From contig OX578145.1 in NCBI GenBank assembly GCA_951213105.1, positions 12,592,707 to 12,656,706 on the forward strand: a stretch of DNA of 64,000 bases, written 5' to 3'. Both the position numbers and the translations under genes were made by a program. Under the pieces are notes generated by a model, which was not told the DNA's origin, ran no database searches, and saw only the letters and a program-made list of their open reading frames with translations. The stretch comes from Amaurobius ferox (Eukaryota > Arthropoda > Arachnida > Araneae > Amaurobiidae). This document shows, one piece after another, positions 10,101 through 22,424 of the stretch (position 1 is its first letter; each line of letters begins with the position of its first letter).

Positions 10101-10907
10101 GTAGTTTAAGAAATATTTAATGTCAAAATCAAAGACAAAATATTTGAGCTATAAGTTCGCGTCCTGGATAGACTAACAATAGCAAGACCACGAATTTTTG
10201 CAGGCAGGTACCTACATGGCTGAATTTTTACAGAAGAGATCCCCTTTCTTTAATTTCGATGTAGTTTTTGAGATATTTTACTTTTCATGCACTTCTGAAG
10301 TGAACTTTTTTTTTCGTATCGGCACGTCAGGAGATTTCTCTGTCTACAAAAATATGAGATTTGGTACATTTATAGAGAAATAATAGGGTAACACGATGAA
10401 ATAAACCGTTTATCGATTTAAACTTTAGTTTGGTACGAAATAGTTTGCGAAGCGATCTCACGATCCATGAATTCAGCTTTGGGATTCCCTAGGCTAAGAA
10501 AAATCCCTGCTTTTAACTCCTGTAGAAAATAGGTAGGGATAGAAAAAGAGATTTTTGGAAGTAGAATTTTTAGGAGAGATGTGTATGAAGCGAGTTCTGC
10601 GAGCGCAGAGAGTTGGAGGGGCTCCCGAAAGGGGTTGGCAAACCGTAGCGAGCAGAAGGCAGAGCCCCCTAATAAATAAAAAAATTGTTAACCAAAAAGT
10701 TTTAATTTTACCGTATATTCATCATAATTTCATCATGGAACTGGAGAAAGTTGGACTTTTCTACATCCCCCCCCCCCCTTATGCGTTATTAGTGTTCAGG
10801 GATTTGCAAGGGGTTGACAAACTGACTTCATAAGCAAGGCTGAAATTTATTTGTAACAAAATATGTGTCGAATTAAGCTCCCTGTAAAACTAAAAAATAT
10901 TAAAAGT
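10096..10907. other. No feature recognised
   Basis: AT-rich sequence with a C10 homopolymer near 10,770. Short open frames at 10,198-10,383 and 10,555-10,833 have no recognisable motif and no supporting context, so I do not call genes. Confidence 0.5.
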
Positions 10908-11560
10908 TTTTTACTGTGACAACTATTTTACAAGCTAATCTCCTAAGAATACTAAGAATACTGCTGTCGTGTAACTGAAATTACACGATTTCATGCCAAC
11001 ATGATCACCAGTGTCTCGAAAGCCCATTGTGGGCCTTCAGAAGCATTTCCCAGTCTGCCTCTTTTGGAGGGCAGTTAAATTTTGAACTTTAGGTGAAAAT
11101 AATTTTCACTGTGACAACAGGTTCCTAAAAGTAAATTTCCCTAAGAATAATGCTTCTTTATAAAATAAATGATACGATTTCCTCTCATTAAGACCATCCA
11201 TGCCTCGACAGCCTAGTGTAGGTCCTTATAAAGCATTTCTCACTTTGTCCTTTTTCTTTCAGCAGTTCTCCAGTTTTTCAACTTGATGATGTCGAAAAGA
11301 AAATGAAAATAATTTTTCCAAAATTTATTTACAAAAAATAATAATATAAAAATTATTTACAATAAATTTATTTACAAAAGTAAATTTCTCAATAATATTG
11401 CTACCTTTCAACCGAAAATATACGATTTCATGTTATCATGACCACGAGTGTTTCGACCACCACTGTGGGTTCTTAAAAGTATTTCTCAGTCCACATTTTT
11501 GTTGCATTTTAACAATTTTTTCAACTTTAAGATTTCAAAGTCTTTGTCAGTCCATCTCTC
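10908..11560 (+). repeat. Degenerate tandem repeat, three units of about 190-260 bp
   Basis: Three successive blocks start near 10,908, 11,099 and 11,380. Each shares, in order, an ACTGTGACAAC or TTTACAAAAG-like start, CTAAGAATA or CTCAATAAT, an ACGATTTCATG-type block, CTCGA or TTCGAC followed by AGTGTRGGT or TGTGGG, and AAGCATTTCTCA. Indels, including an AT-rich insertion in the second unit, make the units unequal. The 130-codon frame at 11,448-11,840 overlaps the third unit and has no recognisable domain. Confidence 0.6.
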
Positions 11561-12355
11561 CATCTTAAATCGCCCTTTCAGTCTCTTTCAGACTGGTGCT
11601 GTCTTGTATGTAGTTCAGTCACCATTCAGACATCGTAAATGTTCAGCCCGCTTTATCCGTTTAATTTTAATGTGTTTAATTACATTTGAATCTTTACATA
11701 TTTTGTATAATTCAAATTCATATCTTCTTCCCCACATTCCATTTCCACGAATGCTTCCGGAAACCTCCATAAGAAATTTCTTTCGAAGATGTAAAGCTAT
11801 TTCATCATTTTCCGTGAATGTCCAGTTTTCTGGAGAATAGCTTAGATTAGGACTTACGAGTTCTATAAAATTCCCTGATCCATAAAAATAGAGATTCTCC
11901 TTTGGATTTCAAAGGTAATAGGTTCTAGACACTGTAGCTAAAGTATTGCTCCGAGATTTCGCGAATAACCACGTTTTACGGCTTTCCATTCTAAACCCAT
12001 TTCAGACATTTTAGACAGGAAAAAATGGCCGTTTGTGCAAGACTGTTTTAACTATTATTTGATACCATATCCCCACCAATTCATTCGTATATTTTACAAC
12101 AACGTTTCATGCAGGGAATGCATAAAACATTTTGATGAGTATATAAATAAAAAATTACTAATTAAAATGTTTTTATTTCACAATTAAGGACGTAGAATAC
12201 ATACAATTAGCTTAAGTGCTTTCGGGCGTGAAACGCTCTTCATTTGAGGTATATGATAGAGCACAAGCACATTGAAGGTACACAGGTTGTCAAGGAAAGT
12301 CAATGGACCTTACCAATAACTTCAAATAAATTAGGGCTAACGTTAACTTTCTATC

Positions 12356-13013
12356 AGGGACGTAGTCAGAAATGAAGGTAAAGAGGGACTGGAGTGAAAT
12401 TCAAGGTCTTGAAGGAGGGGCTCACCAAAAACACAATTAATCATTAGCATTTATAAACCATAATATATATTTCAATCCGTATAAATTATTAACAAATAAT
12501 TGCATATTACCAAACTTTATTAATATCCATATAGCTACTATACATCAATATTAATATATAATAATTGCAATTGATTTTAATGTAAGCATTAACTAGTAGT
12601 AAAATTCGCAGAAAACTTCTGAAAGTTAATACAAGTAAATGCTTAATATAAACTCTTAGCTACTTATCAATTGCTTTTGACTCTACAATGTGTAAAAGTG
12701 AACCCCGCAATAGTACAAAAGTATCCTAAATACTATTATCGTAATTTTTATATATTTTTAAATTAAATATGTAAATACATGGATCATGAATATAACCACA
12801 CATTCAGCTAAATTAAAAAATCGTTAAAACAAAGTAATTCATAAAAAAAAAAAATCTCAAAGAAATTTTTTGTGCAAAATTTGAATGACATTGTATATGA
12901 AATTTCATATCATTACTAAAAATTTAATATTTTTATCAGGATAGGGGGGGGGGGGCTGAGTATACCTCTTGGGGGAGCTTAGCACTCTCTAGCCCCTGCC
13001 TGGCTAACGCCTT
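12356..13013. mobile_element. Dispersed about 0.65-kb element, copy 1
   Basis: Aligns over its length with 39,984-40,688. Both copies start at CGTAGYCAG and end CCTGCCTGGCT or CATGCCTGGCT, which gives short imperfect inverted ends. Both carry a G run of about 9-13 followed by GGGCTGARTATACC near the right end. There is no coding potential. It looks like a non-autonomous DNA element. I could not fix a target duplication. Confidence 0.55.
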
Positions 13014-13195
13014 GCTTTCTATGCAAGTGTATAGAAATCCCAAAGAAGCTACACTATGATACATACAAATTTAGGAGACTTGACATCTTTAAGGTGATAC
13101 CGAGAGCTATTTTGCTTCCTGATACAGATAGCAGGGTAATCAATTACAAAATTTTAGAACTTTGCAAAATTAGTATTAAGCATTTTTGTTAATAT

Positions 13196-13558
13196 ATAAT
13201 GATTGAAACTATTAAGTCTCGTGAACCATAAATAATCCCCTTTAAGCATGATTATGTCACAATGTGTCCTACACTGCCATGTTAAGAATATATAAAAGTT
13301 TTCGCTCGAATTAAAAAAAAAATTTCAATCTAGTTTTTGATTTTTCGTTAACAGAGCCGAATGTAAAGTTTCGTAAAAACCCATTAATATTTGTGGCAGC
13401 TATGGTGTACACAAGAAATCGACCACAGACGGACGCCACGCCAAAAATAGTCAAAACTTCTTCAGGAAGTCCTGAAATATATATTGGCATCAAAATCTGG
13501 AAATCGAAAATTTTCGTGAAAGCAGTATACTTTCTCAATACTATGTATGAGAAAGTAA
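13196..13558 (-). mobile_element. Helentron-like family 4 relic
   Basis: Aligns with 55,131-55,485 plus 56,368-56,393. The right end is a near-palindrome, TACTTTCTC then GAGAAAGTA (13,528-13,558), as seen at the 5' end of family 2. The left end is not resolved. The two overlapping minus-strand ORFs at 13,311-13,857 are incidental frames. Confidence 0.45.
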
Positions 13559-15413
13559 ACACTGGGTGAACAATACTTTTCTTTCCAGTAGTATAAGAGA
13601 ATACTTATTGACGAAAATACTTCAAAGATCGTACTTGAGATCGCAAGTAAAATAAGCAATTTGTAGCCGATCCCTCCTACCCGTGAGAAGATCCCCTGCC
13701 CTGTGTATCGCGCGGGGAAAGGGACGCTCAACAAATCTCCGAGTTCTGTGTGTGGCCCTTTACTGACGTGTAAAACCCGCCTTAAACTCCTGCGTAATTT
13801 GTAGCGATCGTTCAAAGCTCGAAAACAGGTTTCACTAATATGGCAGCCGTCGATCATAGGCCACTTATCTACCTGTGTGGACTGGACCTACCGCACAGCG
13901 GGGATTTTGTAACGGTCCTTTGGGGAAAAATAGGGAAAAGGTATGAAAAAGGGACTGAATGTTGTTCATTTTATTTGTTTTCTCCCTACAACACGAATAT
14001 GTTATGGGTAGATATTGAGATGAAGTCAAAAATCCGGTTCTCGGATTTTGGCGGATCTACGCGTTTTGAATATTCCTGAATATGAATCAACCATTTTTTC
14101 CCCCCGGTGGTATATGTGTGCTTGTTTGCGGACACGATATTTCTCGAACAATATGACGAAATAGAAATAATATAATATAATTATTTCATCCGTGAACGGT
14201 TGAAGTCTACTGATTTTTAAGGTGCGCAAAACTGGGGACCCCCCCCCCCCCTCCCAATTTTTTAAAAATCAGAAGAACGCTATAAAAATATATTTATATA
14301 TAAAATTGTACAAAAACAGATTTTAAATATGTTAATTTACTTATTTATTTATTTATTTTTATGAGCGAATCGTTTCTAGAACTCTAGCATGCGCAGTTCT
14401 AGAAATGCTTTTTTTTTTATGTAAAATGGAAGAAAAAATTCAGAAAAACAATAAACTCATTATTATTACTATGAGTGAATGTTTTGTAAATAAAACCGAA
14501 CTGAATAAACTCCTTTATTTATAGAAATTATCATGAGTCATATTCAAGATATTGGAATTTTTTACTATTGCTATATTTTTCGAACAAATTGATCAAATCG
14601 AATGAAATTTAATATGATAATTCTGATGGATACATGTCAAAGACCTATTGATATTTGAAGAACTTGAACTAGAGGAAAAACCTTTGATGTTTCCTATTTC
14701 TTTCGAAAATAAATATATAAACATAATCTTATTAAAATGTGTTGTAAATATATTTTATAGGCAATTTTTTTTATTTAGAAGCGAATGACTTAAATTGCAG
14801 AACTATAAAATGCGTCGTTCTTGACATACTACACCTTTGAGGTCTAAAATAGAAAAGATCTTAAAACAAAATTAATATGTCACCAAAAATCACATTACTG
14901 AATACATTGCAAATATTTTTATTCTACTGAAAAACCTACTAAAATAATCAGTCTTACCAAAAAATCTACTATGCAAAAATCCAGCCAAAATCTACTAGAA
15001 AAATAGAAATCTGCTAAATCTCGTAACACTGGTGGTACAAGACTAAGTTAAAGGACAATATGCACATTTTGGGTTCGAGGCTACAAAATTACAGCTGATG
15101 CGGAAACATATTGGTAGCATGTGTTTCACGCACACGTTTGTTTATATAGGCTCTCTCTCTCTCTCTTTTTAAGTAAAATTTACTATTCAATTTCACTTAT
15201 AATAGAGAAACATAATCTGTTTATTGGTTTGGTGAAATACACCCAAAGAAGGAGAAAAAAAAAATTATTGAAACAATCCAGGTGTGAATCTTGGGTAAAT
15301 AAAAGAAACTGCTTCGACCTAACAACTTTCTTACCATTTTCAAAAAAAAAAAAAAAAAAAAAATGGGTAATCTATATTATTCATCAAATAAGGTTCATTT
15401 AAATAAAGAATAT
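13559..15413. other. No gene recognised; low-complexity tracts
   Basis: Contains a C12 run near 14,238, (TTTA)n near 14,340, CT repeats near 15,151 and A18 near 15,343. A GC-richer patch at 13,680-13,920 has a 131-codon minus frame and a 79-codon plus frame but no motif that I recognise. An unrecognised old element or exon cannot be excluded. Confidence 0.4.
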
Positions 15414-15998
15414 TGTTACGAAACGTATCCTCTAGAATCGTGGATGTATACTCAGGATACAAGAACGAGTCCAATTTTTGATAACCTACGTTTACTCACA
15501 AGCACAAAGTAAAAGAGAAACAGTATACAATCAAACAGCACTTAAATGCTTTACTAATTACACACACGCACAAAGCGATAACATTCTCAAAATACTAGTG
15601 AAAATTATTTCACAAAACAACCGCTCCGGCCACACAAATAGCTACTGTAAGCCTTCGGGTCAGTCGTGTGGTCTGGGCTTTTCACAAAACAACCGCTATA
15701 TTCTCAAAACATTGACAAAAGTCACAGTCCATGATAGTTCCGATTCAGTGATGACTCCTATTTATAGTCTCTCCATAGAAACTTCTGAAAATATCTATAT
15801 CTCAAAGATTAATTGTTCTATCGAGAAGTTTCTAGAACATTCCATAAGTCGCCAAATTAGGAAACCCTTCGTCTAACTGGGAAAGCCTGAAAACCCTGGA
15901 CTCACGTCATTCTTACGTCATGGACTGTGATTTCTTCGCCTGGTTTTCGAGACAGGCGAAAGAGGAGGCGCCAAAGGGAATATTGTAGGTTCGCAACA
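15414..15998 (-). mobile_element. Solo LTR of a Ty3/gypsy-type retrotransposon
   Basis: The 585-bp unit begins TGTTACGAAAC and ends GGTTCGCAACA, giving inverted TG...CA ends. It is flanked by a 4-bp direct repeat, ATAT (15,410-15,413 and 15,999-16,002), the target duplication size usual for Ty3/gypsy. On the minus strand two CRE-like sites (TGACGTAA and TGACGTGA, near 15,903-15,921) precede a TATA-like ACTATAAATAGG (near 15,757-15,769), so transcription probably runs on the minus strand. No internal region is present, so it is a recombination product. A 54-bp micro-retroposon interrupts it at 15,626. Confidence 0.7.
15626..15679 (+). mobile_element. 54-bp hairpin micro-retroposon, copy 1
   Basis: It is flanked by an 18-bp perfect direct repeat, TTTCACAAAACAACCGCT (15,608-15,625 and 15,680-15,697). 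The insert starts CCGGCCACAC and ends GTGTGGTCTGGGCT. CCACAC pairs with GTGTGG to close a single stem-loop. Long variable target duplications are typical of LINE-type target-primed insertion. It is homologous to the last ~60 bp of the SINE at 31,646-31,930. Confidence 0.75.
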
Positions 15999-16670
15999 AT
16001 ATCTTAAATTGAACTGGGTCGATTCTGGAAAGAGGTGTTCACCTGTGAGGGCTCATTTATTTACTCAAGTGAACATTTATTCAATTTTGTACGGTCTATT
16101 AAATAGACACATTCCAATAATAATTATAAAACCAACGAATTTGACCAGCATTTGTATTATTGATGATGGTTTAGTTATGATAAAAATAAAAAGTATCTGT
16201 TGTGTCTCTTCTCATCAAAACATTCTAGATTACTTCCTTAAATGATTGGTACACATTTTTGAACGCAGAAGCACCTTTTACATCTAAATTATGCATCAAA
16301 TATCAACTATTTAGCATGCTTCAGCCATTGAAATAGCACGAGTAATACGATAACTCACTAGACCGGTTGGAGCCAAAATGGCCTGTTGCGTCAGCCTGTA
16401 TATATAGGGGCTTTATTGCTACCGATACGAAAACCAAAGAAAGAAATTATTGCAAAGAAGATTTCAGCAGCACTATAAAGTTTGAAATGTTCTTTAATAT
16501 GTAAAATATTAATCACTTTTTAAATTCAAAGTATTAAAATTAATTGTTACTCTTTTTAAAAGTATAAGTCGAGTAAAAATTAAACAATATAATAACTATC
16601 CCCCCCTCCCCCTCCACTTCTATTCCTACTTGTAAATCTGATACTTTCATAAATAAGATCTAGCATATTA
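15999..16670. other. No feature recognised
   Basis: AT-rich sequence with a C-rich run near 16,590-16,617. The 78-codon frame at 16,009 has no recognisable motif. Confidence 0.5.
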
Positions 16671-17570
16671 TTACTTTCCTTATATACAATAATGTATAAG
16701 GAAAGTATTGTGACGGGGTCGAAAATTCGAATTCAAGTTTTCGACGGGAGAGCACGTTTCAAGCATCCCTTATCACGAATCGAACATTTTTGAAGTGATG
16801 TCTGTGTGTGTGTGTGTGGAGAGACAATAACTGATGAACGAATGGACCGATTCGAACGAAATTTGGTACAAAATTACAATCCATGAACACTGAAAGCCTA
16901 TTGTTTTTATGCTCAATCGAATGTTCAAAACTCCCTAAATTTTCGAGTGAAATTTTGAAAAATCGTCAAAAAATCAAAATCTCTAATAAAGTTATACAAA
17001 TAGACCTTTCTTATGTAATTTTTTATTAGAAAACGATTGACATAAATTTTAGAACTCTAACATGAACCTTTCTCGAGATATTACACATTTTTCAAAAAAA
17101 TTACCAAAAAGTCATATAAAATAAGAAAAAATATTTCCTATTGAGAGACATGTTCACTTTTCATATGTAATACCATGCGATAAATTGGGTGACATCATTC
17201 TCGGGGATCTAGCTCGTTTCATTCATGAAAAAAGATACTTTGAGTAACACTTTTGTATTTTACGCCAATAGTCATTTATCTGCTGTAAGAATAACTTACT
17301 TCTCCGTCTATAACGCTTGGCGAGATTTTGGCGACGAATTTGGTGGAATGTCGCTAATTTGGCGACTTTTTTAAATGTTGCTAAATTAACGCCAAATGGA
17401 TAAAAATGACGCCAAATCAATGAAAATGACGACTCATTGACGAAAATTCAATATCTTGGAAAGAAAATAAATATCTACTATAAAAATAATCTATTTTTTT
17501 TTACTGTAAAAGTAGTAAATTCATTGCATTATATAAGGAAAGTCATGTGCTGCCCACATCAGATTTTTTT
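16671..17570 (+). mobile_element. Helentron-like non-autonomous element, family 2, copy a
   Basis: It has the four marks of a Helentron-associated non-autonomous element: a 5' subterminal repeat ACTTTCCTTATA (16,673-16,684), an inverted 3' match TATAAGGAAAGT (17,532-17,543), a short hairpin after it (ATGTG, CTGCC, CACAT at 17,545-17,559) and an internal (GT)n near 16,801-16,818. There is no coding frame. It has close relatives at 18,625, 20,083 and 21,031. Helentrons leave no target duplication, which fits the flanks. A classical TIR element is less likely because the repeats are subterminal. Confidence 0.65.
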
Positions 17571-18572
17571 AATAGGGTAGCGGGTAACTTTTTCACGTAA
17601 AAATAGAATCCCGTACACACAGGTGGATAAGCACATAGATATTGAAAGAAATTGCTGATTCATATTCAGGAATACTCAAAACGTGGAGAGTAGATCTATC
17701 TGAAACCGAGAATAGAAATTTTTTTATTCCACCCCAGGACTAATACATTTTCCATATGTACTGCAGGAAAATTGAAACTTGTATTTCAAATAGTGATAAC
17801 TGAGAAAATTGTAGTACATCAACAATCTTCTGTTTGAGTATTTTAGAAATGTAAAGATAAAATAGCCTACTGCTCCTAATAGTCGATTATTAAAAAAGAA
17901 AAAGGGACCAGACCTAAAAAATAAAGTAGAATAATTGGAAGATATATTTAAGAAATCGGTTCAGTATGATACGACGTCAATTATTTTCTGCTGGATATAA
18001 ATATAATTGAACTCAAATAATTGGAATGTTGGTCTGTAAAGTCCTGAACGCGGCTTATTAGCTAAACTAGATGAAAAGCTAGTTTATAGTCAATATTGTA
18101 AGTAGCTTATAATTTGTGAGCTTGTAAGCACCAGAAATACAGGTATTTATTCCAGGAAGGAATTGATTGCCATGAATATAAAAGAAAATTTATTTTTATT
18201 ATTTTCCATAAATTAGAAAGGTAGCGCTGAAACATTTTAAATCTACAAAGATTTATGAATTTTGAATATTTACTTTAAATAGATAGCATTCGCAGTCATA
18301 GCATTTCATGTTTGCTTTCTCATACAATTGAATAAAGGAAGTATTAATAAGTAAAAAAATTAAATTTTTTCAAATGATAAACAAGACCTCACGGCATCGC
18401 AATTAAGCAGACGTTATCACTTTTAGTATTCTAAATTTGAGCTTAAAAACGTTGAAGTCTTCCTTAAAGAAAATAGTGTTTTCTGAAATTTCGAATTAGA
18501 GATTTTGACGGTAAAAGACGGTGTAAGACCTCCTAAAAACGCTTTCAGAAGGATATTCTCTCCCTGTGTGTG
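17571..18572. other. No feature recognised
   Basis: AT-rich single-copy-looking sequence. I see no coding motif or repeat boundary apart from scattered homopolymers. Confidence 0.4.
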
Positions 18573-18630
18573 TTGAAGACCCAGACCGTCCGACTCATCC
18601 TTGGACATAGAGCAGCAAAGTGGACGGAAT
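18573..18630 (-). mobile_element. SINE-tail / micro-retroposon-like copy, minus strand
   Basis: On the minus strand it reads CCGTCC, about 30 nt of loop, then GAGTCGGACGGTCTGGGTCTTC. This is the same hairpin and 3' tail as the element at 59,368. I could not define a clear target duplication, so it may be an older copy. It sits at the truncated edge of a family 2 element. Confidence 0.5.
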
Positions 18631-19120
18631 AAGAAATATATTTTTTTTATTTTATATGACTTTTTGATATTTTTTTTAAAAAATGTACAATATCTCAAGA
18701 ACGGTTCGTGTTAGCGTTCTAAAATTTATGTCAATCGTTTTTTAAGGAAAAATTACATAAGAAATGTCTATTCGCGTAACTTTATTAGTAGGTTTGATTT
18801 TTTTGACGATTTTTTCAAAATTTCATTCGAAAATTTAGGGGGGTTCTGAACATTCGATTGCGTATAAAAGCAATAGGCTTCCAGTGTTTACGGATTGTGA
18901 TTTTTGTACCAAATTTGGTTCGAATCGGTCCATTCGTTCATCAGTTATCGTCTCCACAGACTCACTGACACACACACACACACACACACCGACATCACTT
19001 CAAAAATGTTTGATTCGTGATCAGGGATGCTTAAAACGTGCTCTCCCGTCGAAAACTCGAATTCGAATTTTCGACCCCGTCACAATACTTTCCTTATACA
19101 TTATGTATATAAGGAAAGTA
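18631..19120 (-). mobile_element. Helentron-like family 2, copy b (3'-truncated)
   Basis: Reverse-oriented. The 5' end at the right shows TACTTTCCTTATACA and TATAAGGAAAGTA (19,086-19,120). An internal (AC)n lies near 18,968-18,987. The 3' subterminal repeat is missing at the left, where the SINE-tail copy lies. The overlapping 111-codon frame at 18,884 also occurs in copy c (20,766); it is a shared repeat frame and not a gene. Confidence 0.6.
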
Positions 19121-20082
19121 ATATTGAAACTATTAATGTATATTTATAAATGGTATCCTATTATCGACAAAAAAAGTAGAGCTGAATTACATTTGTATCT
19201 AATTGGTCGTGAGATATAAGTGTCCAAATTGTTTTACATTTTCCGTAAAGCTCCTATTTCAGCCAAAGATACTCCGACTTTTAATGTTATTCCCATCTAA
19301 ACTATATCAAACCTCCCCTATCTTTGCATGAGCTTTATCCCTATCTTGCATGAACTTTAAAAAGCCGTGGACATGAGCAACCGAAATCTTAAACCTGACA
19401 CAGACTGTCAAGTAGATCACTTTGCCAAATTGAATGTCATTATAACGATGTTAATCGCAATATTAGAACGCGAGTCATTTATGGATGGATACATTTACAT
19501 TATAATTCACTTTTTAAATCGCATAACATTTTAGAGCCCGAAAAATAAAACTATCATTCTGTAGCAATAACACTGTATTTCTTTGAAGAATATAAATTTA
19601 AAAAAAAAAAAAAAAACTTATAAAAGAGCGATAAACGTCAATGTTCGTCAACATAAGAAATCGCAAAGTCATCATAGGTAACAAATGCATCTTAATTTTT
19701 TAGTGGCTCTGCTTCAATCTTTTATCGCCACAACCTTTTATTCGCTACTTTTCGCCTATCCCACTTATATATGAGCTTGTTTTACTGCAACATCTTATCA
19801 ACGCTTCGGTCTGTTGCCTTTCTTAAGATATATGTAAGGTGTAACGGTAAATAAATAATTAAAAAACAGCAATCTTAAGAAAGTATTTTCCACAGCTGGC
19901 TGTAAATCGTCTTGTTATCTCGCTCAAGGCTTTTGATTAAACAAACTTATGGGAAGAATTGCAAAATATGTGTGTGCCGAATTGCTGGATAGCCCCACAT
20001 ACCTTTTCTTCTCATTTTACAATGGAACATGGGTACCTGACGTCGCGCGGACCGTTTTGCTCTTACGTTTCCAAAGCAAAAA
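19121..20082. other. No feature recognised
   Basis: AT-rich with an A15 run near 19,601. There is no motif-bearing ORF and no repeat match elsewhere in the window that I could see. Confidence 0.4.
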
Positions 20083-20996
20083 AATCTGATGTGGGCAACA
20101 CATGACTTTCCTTATATAATGTAATGAATTTACTATTTTTACAGTAAAAAAATAGGTTTTTCTTATAGTAGATACTAATATTCTTTCCAAGATATTGAAT
20201 TTTCGACAATTAGTAGTCATTTTCATTGATTTAGCGTCATTTTTATCCATTTGGCGAGATTTTCGTTAATTTGGCAACATTTAAAAAAGTCGCCAAGTTG
20301 GCGACATTCCGCAAAATTTGTCGCCAAAATCTCGCCAAACGTTATGGACGGAGTAATAAGTTATTCTTATAGCAGATACGTGACTATTGGCGTTTAAATA
20401 CAAATGTATTACTCAAAGTATATTTTTCCATGAATGGAACGAGCTAGATCCACGAGAATGATGTCACCCAATTTATTGTATAGTATTACATATGAAAAGT
20501 GACCATGTTTCTCAATAGGAAATATTTTCTTTTTATTTTATATGACTTTTTGATAATTTTTTTGAAAAATGTGCAATATCTCGAGAACGGTTTGTGTTAG
20601 CGTTCTAAAATTTATGCCAATCGTTTTCTAATGAAAAATTATATAAGAAATGTCTATTTGCGTAACTTTAGTGGTTTTGATTTTTTGACGATTTTTTCAA
20701 AATTTTATTCGAAAATTTAGAGAGATTCTGAACATTCGATTGCGTATAAAAACAATAGGCTTCCAGTGTATACGGATTGTAATTTTTGTACCAAATTTGG
20801 TTCGAATCGGTCCATTCGTTCGTCAGTTATCGTCTCCACAGATTCACTGACACACACACACACACACACAGACATCACTTCAAAAATGTTTGATTCGTTA
20901 TCAGGGATGCTTGAAACGTGCTCTCCCGTCGAAAACTCGAATTTTCGAGCCCGTCACAATACTTTCCTTATACATTATGTATATAAGGAAAGTAAT
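20083..20996 (-). mobile_element. Helentron-like family 2, copy c
   Basis: Complete minus-oriented copy. The 3' hairpin and tail (CTGATGTGGGCAACACATGACTTTCC) are at the left, 20,086-20,111. The 5' end, ACTTTCCTTATACATT with TATAAGGAAAGT, is at the right. An internal (AC)n lies near 20,850-20,870. It lies head-to-head with copy d, 5' end facing 5' end, with about 35 bp between. Confidence 0.65.
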
Positions 20997-21030
20997 ACTC
21001 GTTTGCTTAGCAGTATGAAAATTTTCATTA

Positions 21031-21182
21031 TTACTTTCTTTATATATATAATGTATAAGGAAAGTATTGTGACGGGGTCGAAAATTCGAATTCGAGTTTT
21101 CGACGGGAGAGCACGTTTCAATCAACCCTGATTACGAATCGAACATTTTTGAGGTGATGTCTGTGTGTGTGTGTGTGTGAAA

Positions 21183-21217
<35 letters not shown>

Positions 21218-22018
21218 AGTGAGTCTGTGGAGACGATATCTCACCAACGAATGGAGCGATTCGAATGAAATTTGGTACAAATATCACAATCCACGAATAC
21301 TGGAAGCCTATTGTTTTAAAACACAATCGAATGTTCAGAATCCCCCTAAATTTTCAAGTGAAATTTTGAAAAAATCAGCAAAAAATTAAAACCTTTAATG
21401 AAGTTACGTAAATAGACATTTCTTGTGTAATTTTCCCTTAGAAAACGATTGACATGAACTTTAGAACGCTAGTATGAACTGTTCTCGAGATATTGTACAT
21501 TTTTCAAATAAATTTATCAAAAATATCCCATAAATCAAAAAAATATTAATTGTTGAGAAACATATTTACTTTTTATATGTAATATCATGCGATAAATTGG
21601 GTGACATCATTCTCATGGATCTAACTTGTTCTATTCACGAGAAAAGATACTTTGAGTAATAATTTTGTTTTTGAACCCCAATAGTCATTTATCTGATGTA
21701 AGAATAACTTATTTCTCTGTCCATAACGTTTGGCGTCCATAACGTCTCCGTCAGTGAAACTTGGCGAGATTTTGGCGACGAATTTAGCGGAATGTCGCCA
21801 ACTTGGCGACATTTTTAAATGCTGCCAAATTAACGAAAATCTCACCAAATGGATAAAAATGACGCTAAATCAATGAAAATGACTACTCATTGAAGAAAAT
21901 TCAATATCTTGGAAAGAATATAAGTATCTACTATAAAAATAACATTTTTTTTACTGTAAAAATAGTAAATTCATTGCATTATATAAGGAAAGTCATGTGT
22001 TGCCCACATCAGATTTTC
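21031..22018 (+). mobile_element. Helentron-like family 2, copy d
   Basis: Plus-oriented copy starting ACTTTCTTTATATATA (the subterminal repeat with one change) and ending TATAAGGAAAGTCATGTGTTGCCCACATCAG. The internal (GT)n is expanded to two blocks at 21,160-21,218. With copy c it forms a large inverted repeat over 20,083-22,018. Confidence 0.65.
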
Positions 22019-22424
22019 TCTGTATTATAAACGGCTACTTTAGAAACTTACAATCGTTTAACCTCTAATTTGAGTGGGATACATCTAAAATTACCTTATT
22101 TGATGGATATTTTTAATTAGCCGGAAAATAAAATATTCACTTTCATTAAAATATATACACGAGTTTTTTTTAAGAAAAATCATTATGCGACTTTCCATTT
22201 ACGCTCGCATATACATTATACAGAATTTGCTAGTAAATGTATATATCTTTAGAATGCTAGTTAGTGACTACTGAAAAAATGAGTAGTAGTATAAATTCAC
22301 TTAAAATCAATCAAAGTGCACTTTAGCAAATGAAATATTTAAATATAAATTGTTATTCAAGTATTCGAATAACATATTGATCACAAAAAAAATTTCGAAG
22401 TTTAATAGGTTTAATTTCCATTTT

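Noticed and set aside
13462..13857. 131-codon minus-strand ORF
   Set aside because: It starts in GC-richer unique sequence but runs into the family 4 repeat end and has no recognisable domain.
20766..21131. 121-codon ORF shared with 18,884-19,219
   Set aside because: Shared frame comes from the common Helentron-like repeat and runs through the (AC)n tract; reading frames differ after it.
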